DNA of 64,000 nucleotides from an uncultured Oscillospiraceae bacterium (GCA_904384225.1 CAJFJV010000006.1:18613-82612); one strand, 5' to 3'. Shown: positions 8,998 to 18,008, numbered from the stretch's first letter. Translations and numbers: made by a program. Notes: generated from the sequence alone by a model not told the origin.

Positions 8998-9762
8998 TTA
9001 TAAATTCGGTAAAAGCGTAAAAATCAGCAGAATCAGACCATAGCAAACAGGCTGATGCAGCAGGTAAACCACAATAGTATGTCGGCCAACAAAGGCAAGC
9101 GGGCGGCAGTGCATCCGGTAAAACCATTTTGGGCACCTTCCGTCCCGCACAAGGCGGCCAAAGCAAACGCCGGCGAAGAACGCAAACATCCATGGCAAGA
9201 TGGGAAAATAGTCAGAAGAGAAAAATCCCGTTCCGGGAAAACCGAGTGCAAACAGATACGGTGTCCCGTACAGGGCGCGCGGCAAAGAGATCGTAAAAAA
9301 CGGCGCCAGCCCGACGCTTCCCTGTGGAATATTAGAAAAAAACCAGAAAAAGAGCAGCCCCGCCGCGACGCCTAAAGCCGGCGGCATATGCACAGCAATC
9401 CTTTTTAAAAGCGGGAACAGCATCATTGCAATACCTAAAAAATGCAATATGCCAAATGCTATCAATTCAGCAGGCATAAACACTGCCGTAACCAAGGTAA
9501 GCGCCATCCCCAGCGCAAAACAAATCGCACCTCTTTTTAGATTGGAACGCGAATAGTGTCCTGCTGTACCGGAAATAAAAATAAACAACCCTGCAAAAAG
9601 AGGCTGCAGAATATCCTGCATAACCGGTGAAGTAAAAACCGGAAAATCCACCCCAAATATCACAACCAGATCATACATGGCATGATAAAACACCATACAA
9701 ATGATCGCGAATCCCCGCACTTCATCAATGAGATGCACCCGAGACGAAAGATCTTTTTTCAA
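8998..9762 (-). CDS. DUF1624 membrane acyltransferase (HGSNAT-like)
   Basis: Polytopic protein of the heparan-alpha-glucosaminide N-acetyltransferase-like family. It starts with the family signature HLIDEVRGFAIICMVFYHA, holding the RG and YH residues, and has about seven membrane segments ending in the conserved VGRHTIVVYLLHQPV. The frame is open to 9816, but the TTG at 9762 has GGGAGG seven to eight bases upstream and directly precedes the conserved part, so it is preferred (254 aa). Probably acylates an envelope sugar; the acceptor is unknown. Confidence 0.75.
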   Translation of the reverse strand: MKKDLSSRVHLIDEVRGFAIICMVFYHAMYDLVVIFGVDFPVFTSPVMQDILQPLFAGLFIFISGTAGHYSRSNLKRGAICFALGMALTLVTAVFMPAELIAFGILHFLGIAMMLFPLLKRIAVHMPPALGVAAGLLFFWFFSNIPQGSVGLAPFFTISLPRALYGTPYLFALGFPGTGFFSSDYFPILPWMFAFFAGVCFGRLVRDGRCPKWFYRMHCRPLAFVGRHTIVVYLLHQPVCYGLILLIFTLLPNL

Positions 9763-9816
9763 ACCGCTTCCTCCCTGAATCCAAAAGATGTCCTGTACTG
9801 TTTTCACAGCCCGCAT

Positions 9817-10264
9817 GCCTATGCGGGGCTATTTTTATAATCCTACCATGAAAACAGCGGTGTTGTCAAAAAAAGCTGTGCTCCCCTTTTCCTTTTATCC
9901 CGCCTACTTATAATCAAATAATCAAAAAGCCGAACGCCTGTTATCAAAAAACATCTCGGTGTCCTACTCAGATTTTCGTCCGTACAACAGAGAGAGTGCC
10001 AATCCTTAATCCTGTATTTCAGCGCAAATAACCCTCTTGCGCAGATACGGCATCCTTTTACCCCGTGCACATATCATAACGGTGGTTTTGAAAACACGGA
10101 AATATACATTTTTTCCAACAAGTAGGTTGTATTTCAGGGCGAACAATGCAGCGGGCATCCCTTTTTTCAACATATACATGTATATCCTGTTGAAAAACAG
10201 ACTCAGAATCCCTTCTTTTTGCAAATAATAGGCGTTCTTATTTTCCTATCTTCGGCATTAGCCT
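9817..10264. other. Intergenic stretch, no convincing gene
   Basis: About 450 bases without a credible coding region. It holds a hairpin at about 9807-9830 (AGCCCGCAT paired with ATGCGGGGCT with one bulge, followed by ATTTTTAT on the plus strand). It also has two loosely similar stretches at about 10013 and 10127 sharing TGTATTTCAG-GC-AA and a downstream CATCC-TTTT. Short frames on both strands are AT-rich and lack ribosome sites. It may be decayed mobile DNA next to the IS3 remnant. Confidence 0.4.
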
Positions 10265-10477
10265 TCTTTCTGAAAACCGAATGGAGCTACCGACACAAAC
10301 CGGCTGCTTTTTCTGAAGCAAATGAAATGATTGACCGCTATATCCGTCTCTACAGCCATGAGCACATCCAGTTCAAGACTGGAGAGGCGCCGCTTGCGCG
10401 ACGCCTCTCCGCTTAAAACTTCATATTCCCTACACAGGCACCTTTTTGTGCTGTCCGCACAATTTGGGCCGGTTCAA
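10265..10477 (+). mobile_element. IS3-family remnant: 3' end of transposase OrfB plus right end
   Basis: The plus-strand frame ending at the TAA at 10414-10416 reads KTEWSYRHKP, then IDRYIRLYSHEHIQFKTGEA, then PLARRLSA. This is the usual C-terminus of IS3-type OrfB (IDxYIxFYNxERIQLKTG). About 37 bases later, 10453-10477 reads like an IS3 terminal inverted repeat (TGTCCGCACAATTTGG then GCCGGTTCA). Everything upstream in the transposase is gone. The last codons form a 9-bp hairpin stem (GGAGAGGCG at 10381-10389, complement at 10402-10410). Confidence 0.65.
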
Positions 10478-10518
10478 CCGAACCCTGCCTTTTATAATTT
10501 ATAGGATCATATTCCCCG

Positions 10519-11442
10519 TTAAGGAATCATATTTCCCGCCGCTTTGTATAAACCGTACCACTCTTCACGTGTAAGCGGCAAGGAAGCGCCTGCACAGCTC
10601 TCCCGCATATGCGCGATACTCGTTGTTCCAAGGATAACCTGAATATTTGCCGGATGACGTGTGAGGAACGCAGTCGCTATAGCCGTCGGCGCAACTTGGT
10701 ACTGTTCAGCAAGGCGACAGATTTCCTCATTCAGGCCTGCATATTTTTCTTTATCGTTGAAAACGACACCCTCGAAAAAGCCTTTCTGGAAAGGAGACCA
10801 TGCTTGAATCGTAATATCGTTTAGCCTACAATAGTCCAGCACACCGCCGTCACGGTTGATGCTTTGATCAATCGCCATATTAACCGCCATACCGCTATCA
10901 ATCATCGGCGTGTGTGCGATTCCAATCTGCAATTGGTTTACCTGCAGTTTTTGATGAAGGGATTTCTCAAGCAGCCTCATCTGCATGGGGTTGTGATTCG
11001 AAACGCCGAAAAAGCGCACTTTTCCAGCCGCATACAGCCGGTCAAACGCTTCCGCCACTTCATCCGGTTCCATCAAAGCATCCGGACGGTGCAGCAGGAG
11101 AACATCCAAATATTCCATATTTAACGCTTTCAAGCTGTCGTCTACCTGCTTTAAAATATGCTGCTGTGAAAAATCGTAGCCAAACGGGCGGATGCCGCAT
11201 TTCGTCTGTACGATTATCTGATCACGTTTGATACCCGTTAAAGCCAAAGCTTCTGCAAACCAACGCTCACAGGCGTGATCCCCGCCATAGATATCCGCAT
11301 GGTCAAAAAAATTAATTCCCTCTTCCACTGCGGCTTCAATCAGCTTTGCAACTTCTTCCTTCGTTTTTCCGTTAATCCGCATACAGCCCATTGCAAGGTT
11401 TGAAACCTGAAGGCCTGTTTTGCCAAGCTCAAAATATTTCAT
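10519..11442 (-). CDS. Aldo/keto reductase
   Basis: 307-aa NADPH-dependent oxidoreductase of the YdhF-like branch. The catalytic tetrad can be placed: Asp47 and Tyr52 in FDHADIYG, Lys81 in VQTKCG and His118 in LLLHRPD. The cofactor-binding end is VILGTTSIAHMRES near residues 270-283. It is the last gene of a leftward group after a thioesterase and a DUF4838 protein, with a 21-base gap to the thioesterase. Substrate unknown; the neighbours hint at carbohydrate handling. Confidence 0.92.
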   Translation of the reverse strand: MKYFELGKTGLQVSNLAMGCMRINGKTKEEVAKLIEAAVEEGINFFDHADIYGGDHACERWFAEALALTGIKRDQIIVQTKCGIRPFGYDFSQQHILKQVDDSLKALNMEYLDVLLLHRPDALMEPDEVAEAFDRLYAAGKVRFFGVSNHNPMQMRLLEKSLHQKLQVNQLQIGIAHTPMIDSGMAVNMAIDQSINRDGGVLDYCRLNDITIQAWSPFQKGFFEGVVFNDKEKYAGLNEEICRLAEQYQVAPTAIATAFLTRHPANIQVILGTTSIAHMRESCAGASLPLTREEWYGLYKAAGNMIP

Positions 11443-11463
11443 ATCCTGTTTCCATCCTTTCTT

Positions 11464-11904
11464 TTATTTGGAGAGTGCCCGGAGCGGTTCCTCCACTCCT
11501 GCCTCCATCTTTGCATATAGCTCGGGCATCCGCCGTTTGACATTGACCGGCAGAAAGGTTTGGCTGTCGACGAAGGCATGCTCCGTCGACCCAAAGGAAA
11601 GCGGCCGCTCTGTGTCTGCGCGGCGCAGCTCATATTCCAAGCGAATCCGCACCGGCGACAGCCTGACCGTACGAGTATAAACCGTCAGTTCATCTTCATA
11701 ATGCGCCGGTATTTTATATATGGTTTCCAGCTTGGTCAGCGGCATCATGACGCCCCTTTTTTCCATCTCGCTATACGAAATCCCGAAGCTTTTAATAAAT
11801 TCCGTCCGCGCCTGCTCAAACCAGACGGCATAATTCGCATGATGCGCAATGCCCATTTGATCGGTCTCCGCATAGCGCACGACAATTTTCGTTTCTGTTA
11901 TCAT
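11464..11904 (-). CDS. Acyl-CoA thioesterase, YbgC/FadM family
   Basis: Hot-dog-fold thioesterase of 146 aa. The family motif with its catalytic Asp is RYAETDQMGIAHHANYAVWF (Asp15). The open frame extends to 12003, but the conserved core begins at the ATG at 11904, twenty bases after the DUF4838 stop. A GGAGGG site lies about 13 bases upstream, slightly far. Likely cotranscribed with its neighbours. The acyl-CoA substrate is not predictable. Confidence 0.88.
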   Translation of the reverse strand: MITETKIVVRYAETDQMGIAHHANYAVWFEQARTEFIKSFGISYSEMEKRGVMMPLTKLETIYKIPAHYEDELTVYTRTVRLSPVRIRLEYELRRADTERPLSFGSTEHAFVDSQTFLPVNVKRRMPELYAKMEAGVEEPLRALSK

Positions 11905-11924
11905 TGTTTTAGCCGTTCCCTCCT

Positions 11925-13661
11925 TCAGTTCGCCCACCAGAAACCGGGTTCTTCCTGCCCGCGCAGCACACGCAGGCAAAAGTCGATTGTCCCCCGCTCC
12001 CAAATTTGTGTGAGTCCAAATGTTTTGACATCTTGTTCAAAGGAGGCTAACAAAGCATTCCTCTGTACAGAACCCTTTGGAGTAAGCAGGATGCGCAGAT
12101 AACGCACAGCCATGCGCTCCTTACGTACACGGTAAAGAACGGTTTCATCCGGCGCTGTGGATTCCGCTTGGTCAAAAAGCGCCTCGCAGCGTTCAACCAG
12201 CTCCATTGTCTGCCACGGCTTATCCGGATGGTTAAAACAGTATAGATGTGAGCCGGAGTCCACTACCGTACGGTACACCTCTTCCATATAAGCCTTTATA
12301 TATGGAGCCGCGCCTTGATAAACGCCGTATAAGTATTCATCCTCGGCAATGTCCGCGTCAATATCAGGATTCCAAAGGCACTTGGAAAGCACATAAGCCC
12401 GAAGCCCTGTCAATTCTCCGCCGCCCTCCGCCGGGCACCCCTGTTCAAACACGCCTTTCACGCCATTTTCGGCAAAGAAGCGCACATTATCTGCAAGCAC
12501 ATGAAAATTCGGATGGGGCATCCAATAATGAGAAAAATTTGTTATATAGTCCCACACATATAGCCGATTGCAAATTTTCCCCCAGCCGATTAGGTCATCG
12601 GCAAACGGCTGGGACAGATCAATATTCGGCGCATCCGGATCATCGTGCCGGCAACTTCTCAGCGGATGCACAAAACAGCATTCGATTGTGCACAGCCGTA
12701 CACAGACATTATGGCGCGACCGCACAAGTTTGGGTGGTTTTCGGGTATACTGGTATGCCAGCGTATCGATTATAACATCCGGAAATTCCTGTTCGACAGC
12801 CTCTGCCACTGCGTTTACGAAACGGATCACAGTGCCGGCCATACTTCCTTCCGCTTCATTAACCGCACGGCAGTGTGCGCAGGTGCAGCCATTGTAATTG
12901 TCATCCTGTGAAACCGAAAAAATGCCCGCATCCGGCTGCTTTCTAAGCTCTTCTAAAACCCGTGCAGTTACAAGCTCTAAAACTGCCGGGTTCGTCAGAC
13001 ACAGCTGCGTCTTTTCACGCAAACGCTCCCCGTGCACCTCGGCATAGTACTCGGGATGCGTATCAAAATACAGCTCAGGCGGAAGAAGCTTTGTAAAAGT
13101 ATGGACAAAAAAGCCTTCCGCATATTTGACCCCTCCGCCGTGCTTGGGAAAAAACGGTACAGATTGCCCATTCACCTTGCGCCGCACAGCATATTCCGGG
13201 TTTCTGCATTCCGTCAGATATGGCTCGCGGTACTCCATTGCGGGCGTTTCCGTATGATCCAGCACAGGGATTTCAATACAGCACCGGTGAGGGATATGCG
13301 TTACTTCCGGCGAAAAGAAGCGGCAGCCCAGTACATCTTCCAAAAAGCTATAAACGCCATATAAAAGGCCGCGGCCCTTTCCGCCGATTATCAATGCACG
13401 GGGAGCCGTACAGTAAAAAAAGCCCTCCTTCGGAAGCGCGTCAATGCGTTTGGAAAAACCGAGCGCATCCGTATGGCGGTTTATTCCCAAAAGGATGTCG
13501 TTTTCCTGCAGTTCGAGCGCATCCGTCGCAATCGGGAAAGACGCGCCGGACATCGCAAAGAGATGCCGTGCAAGTTCGTCTGCGGCATACCGGACAGTTT
13601 CGTCACACTTTTCAGAAATAACGATCCGGGACGCCGCCAAATGGTTTTGTGCCAATTTCAT
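11925..13661 (-). CDS. DUF4838 domain protein (glycosidase-like)
   Basis: 578-aa protein of the DUF4838 type, seen in glycan-degrading bacteria. The N-terminal part (about 1-140) resembles the alpha-glucuronidase/GH20-like beta-sandwich domain, with RYAADELARHLFAMSGASFP and LLYGVYSFLEDVLGCRFF. The centre has TIM-barrel features: FSVSQDDNYNGCTCAHCRAV with a paired-Cys motif, then RLYVWDYITNFSHYW. No signal peptide is seen, so it acts inside the cell or on the surface by another route. Start ATG with AAGGTGGGA upstream. Catalytic activity is not established from sequence. Confidence 0.8.
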   Translation of the reverse strand: MKLAQNHLAASRIVISEKCDETVRYAADELARHLFAMSGASFPIATDALELQENDILLGINRHTDALGFSKRIDALPKEGFFYCTAPRALIIGGKGRGLLYGVYSFLEDVLGCRFFSPEVTHIPHRCCIEIPVLDHTETPAMEYREPYLTECRNPEYAVRRKVNGQSVPFFPKHGGGVKYAEGFFVHTFTKLLPPELYFDTHPEYYAEVHGERLREKTQLCLTNPAVLELVTARVLEELRKQPDAGIFSVSQDDNYNGCTCAHCRAVNEAEGSMAGTVIRFVNAVAEAVEQEFPDVIIDTLAYQYTRKPPKLVRSRHNVCVRLCTIECCFVHPLRSCRHDDPDAPNIDLSQPFADDLIGWGKICNRLYVWDYITNFSHYWMPHPNFHVLADNVRFFAENGVKGVFEQGCPAEGGGELTGLRAYVLSKCLWNPDIDADIAEDEYLYGVYQGAAPYIKAYMEEVYRTVVDSGSHLYCFNHPDKPWQTMELVERCEALFDQAESTAPDETVLYRVRKERMAVRYLRILLTPKGSVQRNALLASFEQDVKTFGLTQIWERGTIDFCLRVLRGQEEPGFWWAN

Positions 13662-13769
13662 CCGTATCCCACCTTGTCAAAGCAAAAGCGTCTCTTCGTT
13701 TATCGTATACTAAGCCAAGGCAGTCTGTCAAGGTGTTTTCAAACGGAAATCCGTTCAGCCTACTTATAC

Positions 13770-13803
13770 AAAAAGACGGGGGCCGTGTGAAGGCCCCCGT
13801 CTT
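13770..13803 (-). terminator. Terminator downstream of the 13.8-kb lipoprotein gene
   Basis: Perfect 12-bp GC-rich stem (AAGACGGGGGCC with its complement), 7-base loop, followed by TTTTTG when read leftward. Confidence 0.9.
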
Positions 13804-13813
13804 CCCTGCATGA

Positions 13814-14431
13814 TTAAGGATGATCGAAAAAATATGTATTTGTCTCAATAGTGCAGCCATACCGTGTCCAAAGATTATTCCGCGCCCAATCGAAATTCTG
13901 CTGCGGATAATCAGCATATGGCGTAGGGCTTTGTGCCGCGCTTTCATTTTCCATCATTTTAAGGACGTCCTCAAACGATTCCCGTGTTTCATCGGTAACA
14001 AAGGCGCTGAATTCCTCCCTGATATAATTGCGCGCTGCCTCCAGATCTTCGGGCGCTTTGGGGCCGATCAGTGATCCTTGGGAGCGGAACGGGAGAACCA
14101 TGTTGAAGCGCAGCCGTACCAGATCGAGATATTCCTCTTGATCGCGCTTAAACAGCTCTTCGTGTGTTGTTGAACTCTTTTCTTCCCCGATCATTGTATT
14201 AAGCGTATCAGCCTCAATTAGATCGGCATATTCGCCCCGGAGCCCTTCTACGGCTTCCAGCCGCCGGGCGCGCAGCTCGGAAAGCGATTCGCTTTCCTCT
14301 ACGCTCTCTGTTTGGGCGGATGATTCCGGCTCGCTTTCCAAAGGCGCCGGATCTGCAGGGCGGCATCCTGCAAGCAGCAGGCAAAGCGCTGCAATACAAA
14401 GAAGAACATATTTTGGCGTTTTTGATGTCAT
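13814..14431 (-). CDS. Putative lipoprotein of unknown function
   Basis: 205 aa. A lipoprotein signal peptide ends in CLLLAGC (Cys near residue 23), followed by a Ser/Glu-rich linker and an acidic helical domain (residues about 50-205). I do not recognise the family. The frame opens at 14455, but the ATG at 14431 has GAAGGAGGG upstream and a proper signal peptide, so it is chosen. It has its own consensus promoter and terminator, so it is a single-gene unit anchored outside the membrane. Confidence 0.8.
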   Translation of the reverse strand: MTSKTPKYVLLCIAALCLLLAGCRPADPAPLESEPESSAQTESVEESESLSELRARRLEAVEGLRGEYADLIEADTLNTMIGEEKSSTTHEELFKRDQEEYLDLVRLRFNMVLPFRSQGSLIGPKAPEDLEAARNYIREEFSAFVTDETRESFEDVLKMMENESAAQSPTPYADYPQQNFDWARNNLWTRYGCTIETNTYFFDHP

Positions 14432-14541
14432 AACGGCACCCTCCTTCACAGCCATACAAACAACGTGCAGTCTGGTCCTTTTAAACTGTTAAAATTAAAA
14501 ATATAGTGTATGACTTGGCTGATATGACCTTCTATAATTGT

Positions 14542-14569
14542 ATTATAGCAGAAAGGAAGGAGATGTCAA
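14542..14569 (-). promoter_or_regulatory. Promoter of the lipoprotein gene
   Basis: Minus strand -35 TTGACA, 16-bp spacer, extended -10 TGcTATAAT: near-perfect sigma-A consensus. Confidence 0.75.
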
Positions 14570-14713
14570 TAAAGTCTATTGGAATACAATTTTCGCACAA
14601 ATATATTTATCTCATAGATTGTATTCTGTCATGGCCCCTCCTCTCGCATCGCCAAAAATGAGCATCGGTTCGTATTTTGTTCATTCTTTTTTGCTGTATT
14701 TCCGAAAGAAGTG

Positions 14714-14722
14714 TGATATAAT
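14714..14722 (+). promoter_or_regulatory. Extended -10 promoter of the flippase-pncB pair
   Basis: TGaTATAAT lies about 75 bases upstream of the GTG start. The only -35-like hexamer (TTGCTG) is 20 bases away, so this is probably an extended -10 promoter. Confidence 0.5.
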
Positions 14723-14797
14723 AAGGAAAATATCGGGCAAAAATGCAGAAGGCTGTATCGTATATTATGACAAAATCCTTACACAGGAGGTCCTCGC

Positions 14798-16183
14798 GTG
14801 GATAAATACAGACGACTTGTATCAAATACCGTAGTTTTTGCAATTGGAACCTTTAGCTCAAAAGTGCTTGTCTTTCTTTTGATGCCCCTCTATACGTGGG
14901 CGCTTTCGCCCGATCAATACGCCGTGACCGATCTGATCGTGCAGACTGGCAACCTGCTTCTGCCGCTGGTCACATTGGGGATTGTCAACGCAGTCATCCG
15001 ATTCGGCCTTGATAAGAGCGTGCGCAAAAGCGACGTACTGACGTCAGGCTTTTTGACCCTTGGTATCGGTTTTGTGGTGCTGCTTCTATTTTGGCCCTTG
15101 ATTTCTAAAATTTCTATTATTTCCGGAAACACATTTCTTGTTTATCTATTTGTTTTGACCTCCTCGCTTCGTTCGATCTGCTCCAACTTCGTACGGGCGC
15201 GCGGATATGTCCGTCTGTATGCGCTTGATGGGATTCTGAGCACGATTACCACGATTTTGTTCAATGTCCTCTTTTTAGTGGTATTCCATTTTGGGGTAAT
15301 CGGATATGTTATGGCAACGGTCTGTTCCGATCTTCTTTCGGCAATTTTTTTGTTCTTGGTTGCAGGCCTGCGCAAGTACTTCCATATCCGCGGGATCGAT
15401 AAAAAACTATGGAAAGAAATGATTCTGTACTCTCTCCCGCTGATACCGAATACCATCTGCTGGTGGATTACCAATGTGTCCGACCGATATATCGTGACGT
15501 ATATGCTGGGGCATACCGCAGACGGCTTATACGCCGTCTCTTATAAGCTGCCGACTATCATCTCATTGTTTTCCACAATCTTTATGAATGCATGGCAGAT
15601 TTCCGCCGTCACAGAAGAAAAAGGGCGAAGCAAATTCTTTACCCAGATTTTCCGTTCTTACAGCGCGCTTATTTTTATGGTGGGCGCATGCATTATTCCG
15701 TTTTCCAAAATACTGGTATCGCTTCTCGCACAGGACAGCTATTACGAAGCGTGGAAATACATCCCCTTTCTTGTTATGGCAACTGTCTTTAATTGTTTTG
15801 GCACTTTTATCGGCAGCGTTTATACAGTGGAGAAAAAGAGCGTCCTTTCCTTCCTCACCATTTCAGCGGGTGCGGTTTTAAATATTGTACTGAATCTTTT
15901 GCTCATACCTTTATGGGGAGTGAACGGAGCGGCATTTTCCACTTTTGTAAGCTATCTTTTGGTTTTTATCCTGCGCTTTATCACGTCAATCCGTTTTATC
16001 CGGATTCGGATCCCCTTTGTTCGTTTTACAGCCAGTACGCTGATTCTTGGGGTGCAGGCGCTGGTCATGATTTTTGAAGTACCGGGATGGATTGCATTTG
16101 AAGTTATATTGACAGCTCTGCTATTCGCCCTGAACTTAAAAGAACTGATACAAGCGGCATTCAAATTGCTGCGGCGGGTTTAA
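14798..16183 (+). CDS. Polysaccharide flippase (Wzx/MATE-like)
   Basis: 461-aa integral membrane protein with about 14 hydrophobic segments and the N-terminal pattern of the polysaccharide biosynthesis protein family (NTVVFAIGTFSSKVLVFLLM). It would flip lipid-linked oligosaccharides across the membrane for surface glycan assembly. The GTG start has AGGAGG upstream. Unusually, no glycosyltransferase is adjacent; the next gene is pncB, 24 bases away and likely cotranscribed. The MBOAT/DHHW pair 3.5 kb downstream could modify the same polymer. Confidence 0.88.
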   Translation: MDKYRRLVSNTVVFAIGTFSSKVLVFLLMPLYTWALSPDQYAVTDLIVQTGNLLLPLVTLGIVNAVIRFGLDKSVRKSDVLTSGFLTLGIGFVVLLLFWPLISKISIISGNTFLVYLFVLTSSLRSICSNFVRARGYVRLYALDGILSTITTILFNVLFLVVFHFGVIGYVMATVCSDLLSAIFLFLVAGLRKYFHIRGIDKKLWKEMILYSLPLIPNTICWWITNVSDRYIVTYMLGHTADGLYAVSYKLPTIISLFSTIFMNAWQISAVTEEKGRSKFFTQIFRSYSALIFMVGACIIPFSKILVSLLAQDSYYEAWKYIPFLVMATVFNCFGTFIGSVYTVEKKSVLSFLTISAGAVLNIVLNLLLIPLWGVNGAAFSTFVSYLLVFILRFITSIRFIRIRIPFVRFTASTLILGVQALVMIFEVPGWIAFEVILTALLFALNLKELIQAAFKLLRRV

Positions 16184-16207
16184 TCCCGATTTTTGGAGGA
16201 GTGAAAA

Positions 16208-17647
16208 ATGGAACAATCCAACTATACGCTGCTGTGCGACTTCTATGAATTGACGATGGGAAACGCTTATTTTGAAAACGGGATGGGAGACAGACGGGTC
16301 TATTTCGATCTGTTTTTCCGCAATGTCCCAGACGGCGGAGGCTTTGCTATCGCAGCCGGACTTGAACAAGTGGTCCAGTATATCAAAAACCTGCACTTTT
16401 CTGAAAGTGACATTGCCTTTCTCCGGAAGAAAAAAATTTTCTCGGAGGCGTTTTTATCCTCGCTTCGTGATTTCCGCTTTACAGGGGACCTTTACGCTGT
16501 CCCTGAAGGCACGCCGGTGTTCCCGCATGAACCGATTTTAACGGTTTGTGCGCCGGCGATTGAGGCGCAGCTTATAGAAACGTTTCTTCTGCTATCCATC
16601 AACCACCAATCTCTGATTGCCACTAAAGCAAACCGCATTGTCCGTGCAGCCAAGGGACGCCCGGTTTCCGAATTCGGTTCAAGACGCGCGCAAGGAGCCG
16701 ACGGCGCAGTTTTGGGTGCGCGCGCGGCATATATCGCCGGATGCGCCGGAACTGCCTGCACACTTACCGACCGCGTTTACGGGGTTCCGGCAGGCGGCAC
16801 AATGGCTCATTCGTGGGTGCAGATGTTTGACAGTGAGTTAGACGCATTCCGTACCTATTGTAAGATCTACCCACACAATGCAACGCTTCTGGTCGATACG
16901 TACCATGTCCTAAAAAGCGGTGTTCCCAATGCCATCCGTGCTTTTCAGGAAATCCTGCTTCCGCAGGGAATAGAGGAGTGCGCAATCCGGATCGATTCCG
17001 GAGACATCACATATCTCTCGAAAAAAGCAAGGAAAATGTTAGATGAAGCCGGGCTGACAAAATGTAAAATCGTTGCATCCAACTCATTGGACGAGCATAT
17101 CATTGAAACCCTTTTGGAGCAAGGGGCACAGATCGATTCATTTGGTGTTGGCGAACGCCTGATTACTTCAAAAAGCGAGCCGGTTTTCGGCGGTGTATAC
17201 AAACTGTGCGCAGTAGAGGATGAGCAGGGCAGAATTATTCCTAAAATTAAAATCAGCGAAAATACCACAAAAATTACGACGCCGCATTTTAAAAAGGTAT
17301 ACCGTTTATATGAAAAAGAGAGCGGTAAAGCAATCGCCGACCAACTCTGTGTCTATGATGAAACTCTTGACGAAACCAAGCCGCTTGAGTTGTTTGATCC
17401 GGAGGCAACATGGAAACGCAAGCTCGTGACAGACTTTACTGCGCGGGAACTGCTGGTTCCGGTTTTCCGTAACGGCGAATGCGTTTATGATCTTCCGGAT
17501 ATTGAAACAATCCGGAATTACTGCGCCGAGCAGATCGACCTTTTATGGGATGAAGTCAAACGATTTGAAAACCCGCACACATACTACGTCGATCTTTCCC
17601 AAAAACTATGGGATATCAAAGACCGCCTGCTGAAAGAAAGGGCATAA
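16208..17647 (+). CDS. pncB: Nicotinate phosphoribosyltransferase
   Basis: Makes nicotinate mononucleotide from nicotinate, PRPP and ATP in NAD salvage. The 479-aa length and the start NYTLLCDFYELTMGNAYFE fit the family. Active-site segments are EFGSRRAQGADGA at 155-167 and GTMAHSW with the catalytic His at about 201; the phosphate-binding region is RIDSGDITYLSKKAR. The ATG has a TGGAGGAG site. Probably cotranscribed with the flippase; the hairpin about 95 bases downstream would end the message. Confidence 0.96.
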   Translation: MEQSNYTLLCDFYELTMGNAYFENGMGDRRVYFDLFFRNVPDGGGFAIAAGLEQVVQYIKNLHFSESDIAFLRKKKIFSEAFLSSLRDFRFTGDLYAVPEGTPVFPHEPILTVCAPAIEAQLIETFLLLSINHQSLIATKANRIVRAAKGRPVSEFGSRRAQGADGAVLGARAAYIAGCAGTACTLTDRVYGVPAGGTMAHSWVQMFDSELDAFRTYCKIYPHNATLLVDTYHVLKSGVPNAIRAFQEILLPQGIEECAIRIDSGDITYLSKKARKMLDEAGLTKCKIVASNSLDEHIIETLLEQGAQIDSFGVGERLITSKSEPVFGGVYKLCAVEDEQGRIIPKIKISENTTKITTPHFKKVYRLYEKESGKAIADQLCVYDETLDETKPLELFDPEATWKRKLVTDFTARELLVPVFRNGECVYDLPDIETIRNYCAEQIDLLWDEVKRFENPHTYYVDLSQKLWDIKDRLLKERA

Positions 17648-17729
17648 CAATATAACGATTCGTAATATTCACCTACTCTTTTCCTTTGTGTAATTTTAAG
17701 GCACAAGCAGCGTGGAACGAAAAATGGAT

Positions 17730-17830
17730 TCAAGCAGTCAAAAAGGTTTGCTGCCTGCTAACGACAGGCAGCAAACCTTTTCACTTTGTTTTGATCTGAT
17801 ACCGCTGATGTAATGAAAACGGCCAACATC
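17730..17830 (-). pseudogene. IS3-family transposase tail (OrfB C-terminus), decayed
   Basis: Read leftward, the frame before the stop at 17730-17732 gives KGLLPVVSRQQTFLTA. This is very close to the KGLPPAIxRQQA-xxA ending of IS150-group OrfB and to the better-preserved copy at 61.4 kb. Upstream codons (HQRYQIKTK) align poorly with YNNRRIKAKLK and need a frameshift. No right-end inverted repeat is visible. The fragment is short, so I am moderately sure. Confidence 0.5.
17741..17784 (+). terminator. Hairpin terminator after pncB, made from an IS3 tail
   Basis: Perfect 17-bp inverted repeat (AAAAGGTTTGCTGCCTG with its complement) with a 7-base loop; the descending arm supplies TTTT. It lies entirely within the transposase-tail fragment. 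Confidence 0.75.
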
Positions 17831-17999
17831 CCTATTGACATCATCTAAGATCAATCGCAAAACGCTTTTCGGTTTTATCTCATTGCTTTCCTGTCTCTAT
17901 TGGCATAGCGGCATATTACCTGCCGCACCTAAAATCAGGGGAATTTCTTCTGTTTTATATGTGAATTTTCAAAATCGCAACACAAGTGACGTGATTCTG

Positions 18000-18008
18000 T
18001 GTTATAAT
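18000..18008 (+). promoter_or_regulatory. Extended -10 promoter of holA
   Basis: TGtTATAAT about 40 bases upstream of the holA start, with no good -35. The rest of 17785-18047 shows no gene; the frame open from 17835 is only an upstream extension of holA. Confidence 0.5.

Larger units (their letters stand above)
14432..14797. other. Intergenic region with two divergent promoters
   Basis: About 365 bases separate the lipoprotein (-) and flippase (+) genes. Apart from the two promoters listed, I see no gene. Short frames here lack ribosome sites. Confidence 0.5.

Noticed and set aside
9807..9830. Riboswitch or terminator upstream of the DUF1624 gene
   Set aside because: The hairpin has a T-run only on the plus strand, where no gene precedes it, so no regulatory role can be supported.
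10013..10165. CRISPR-like or functional repeats in the 9.8-10.2 kb gap
   Set aside because: Only two loosely matching copies, unequal and without regular spacing.
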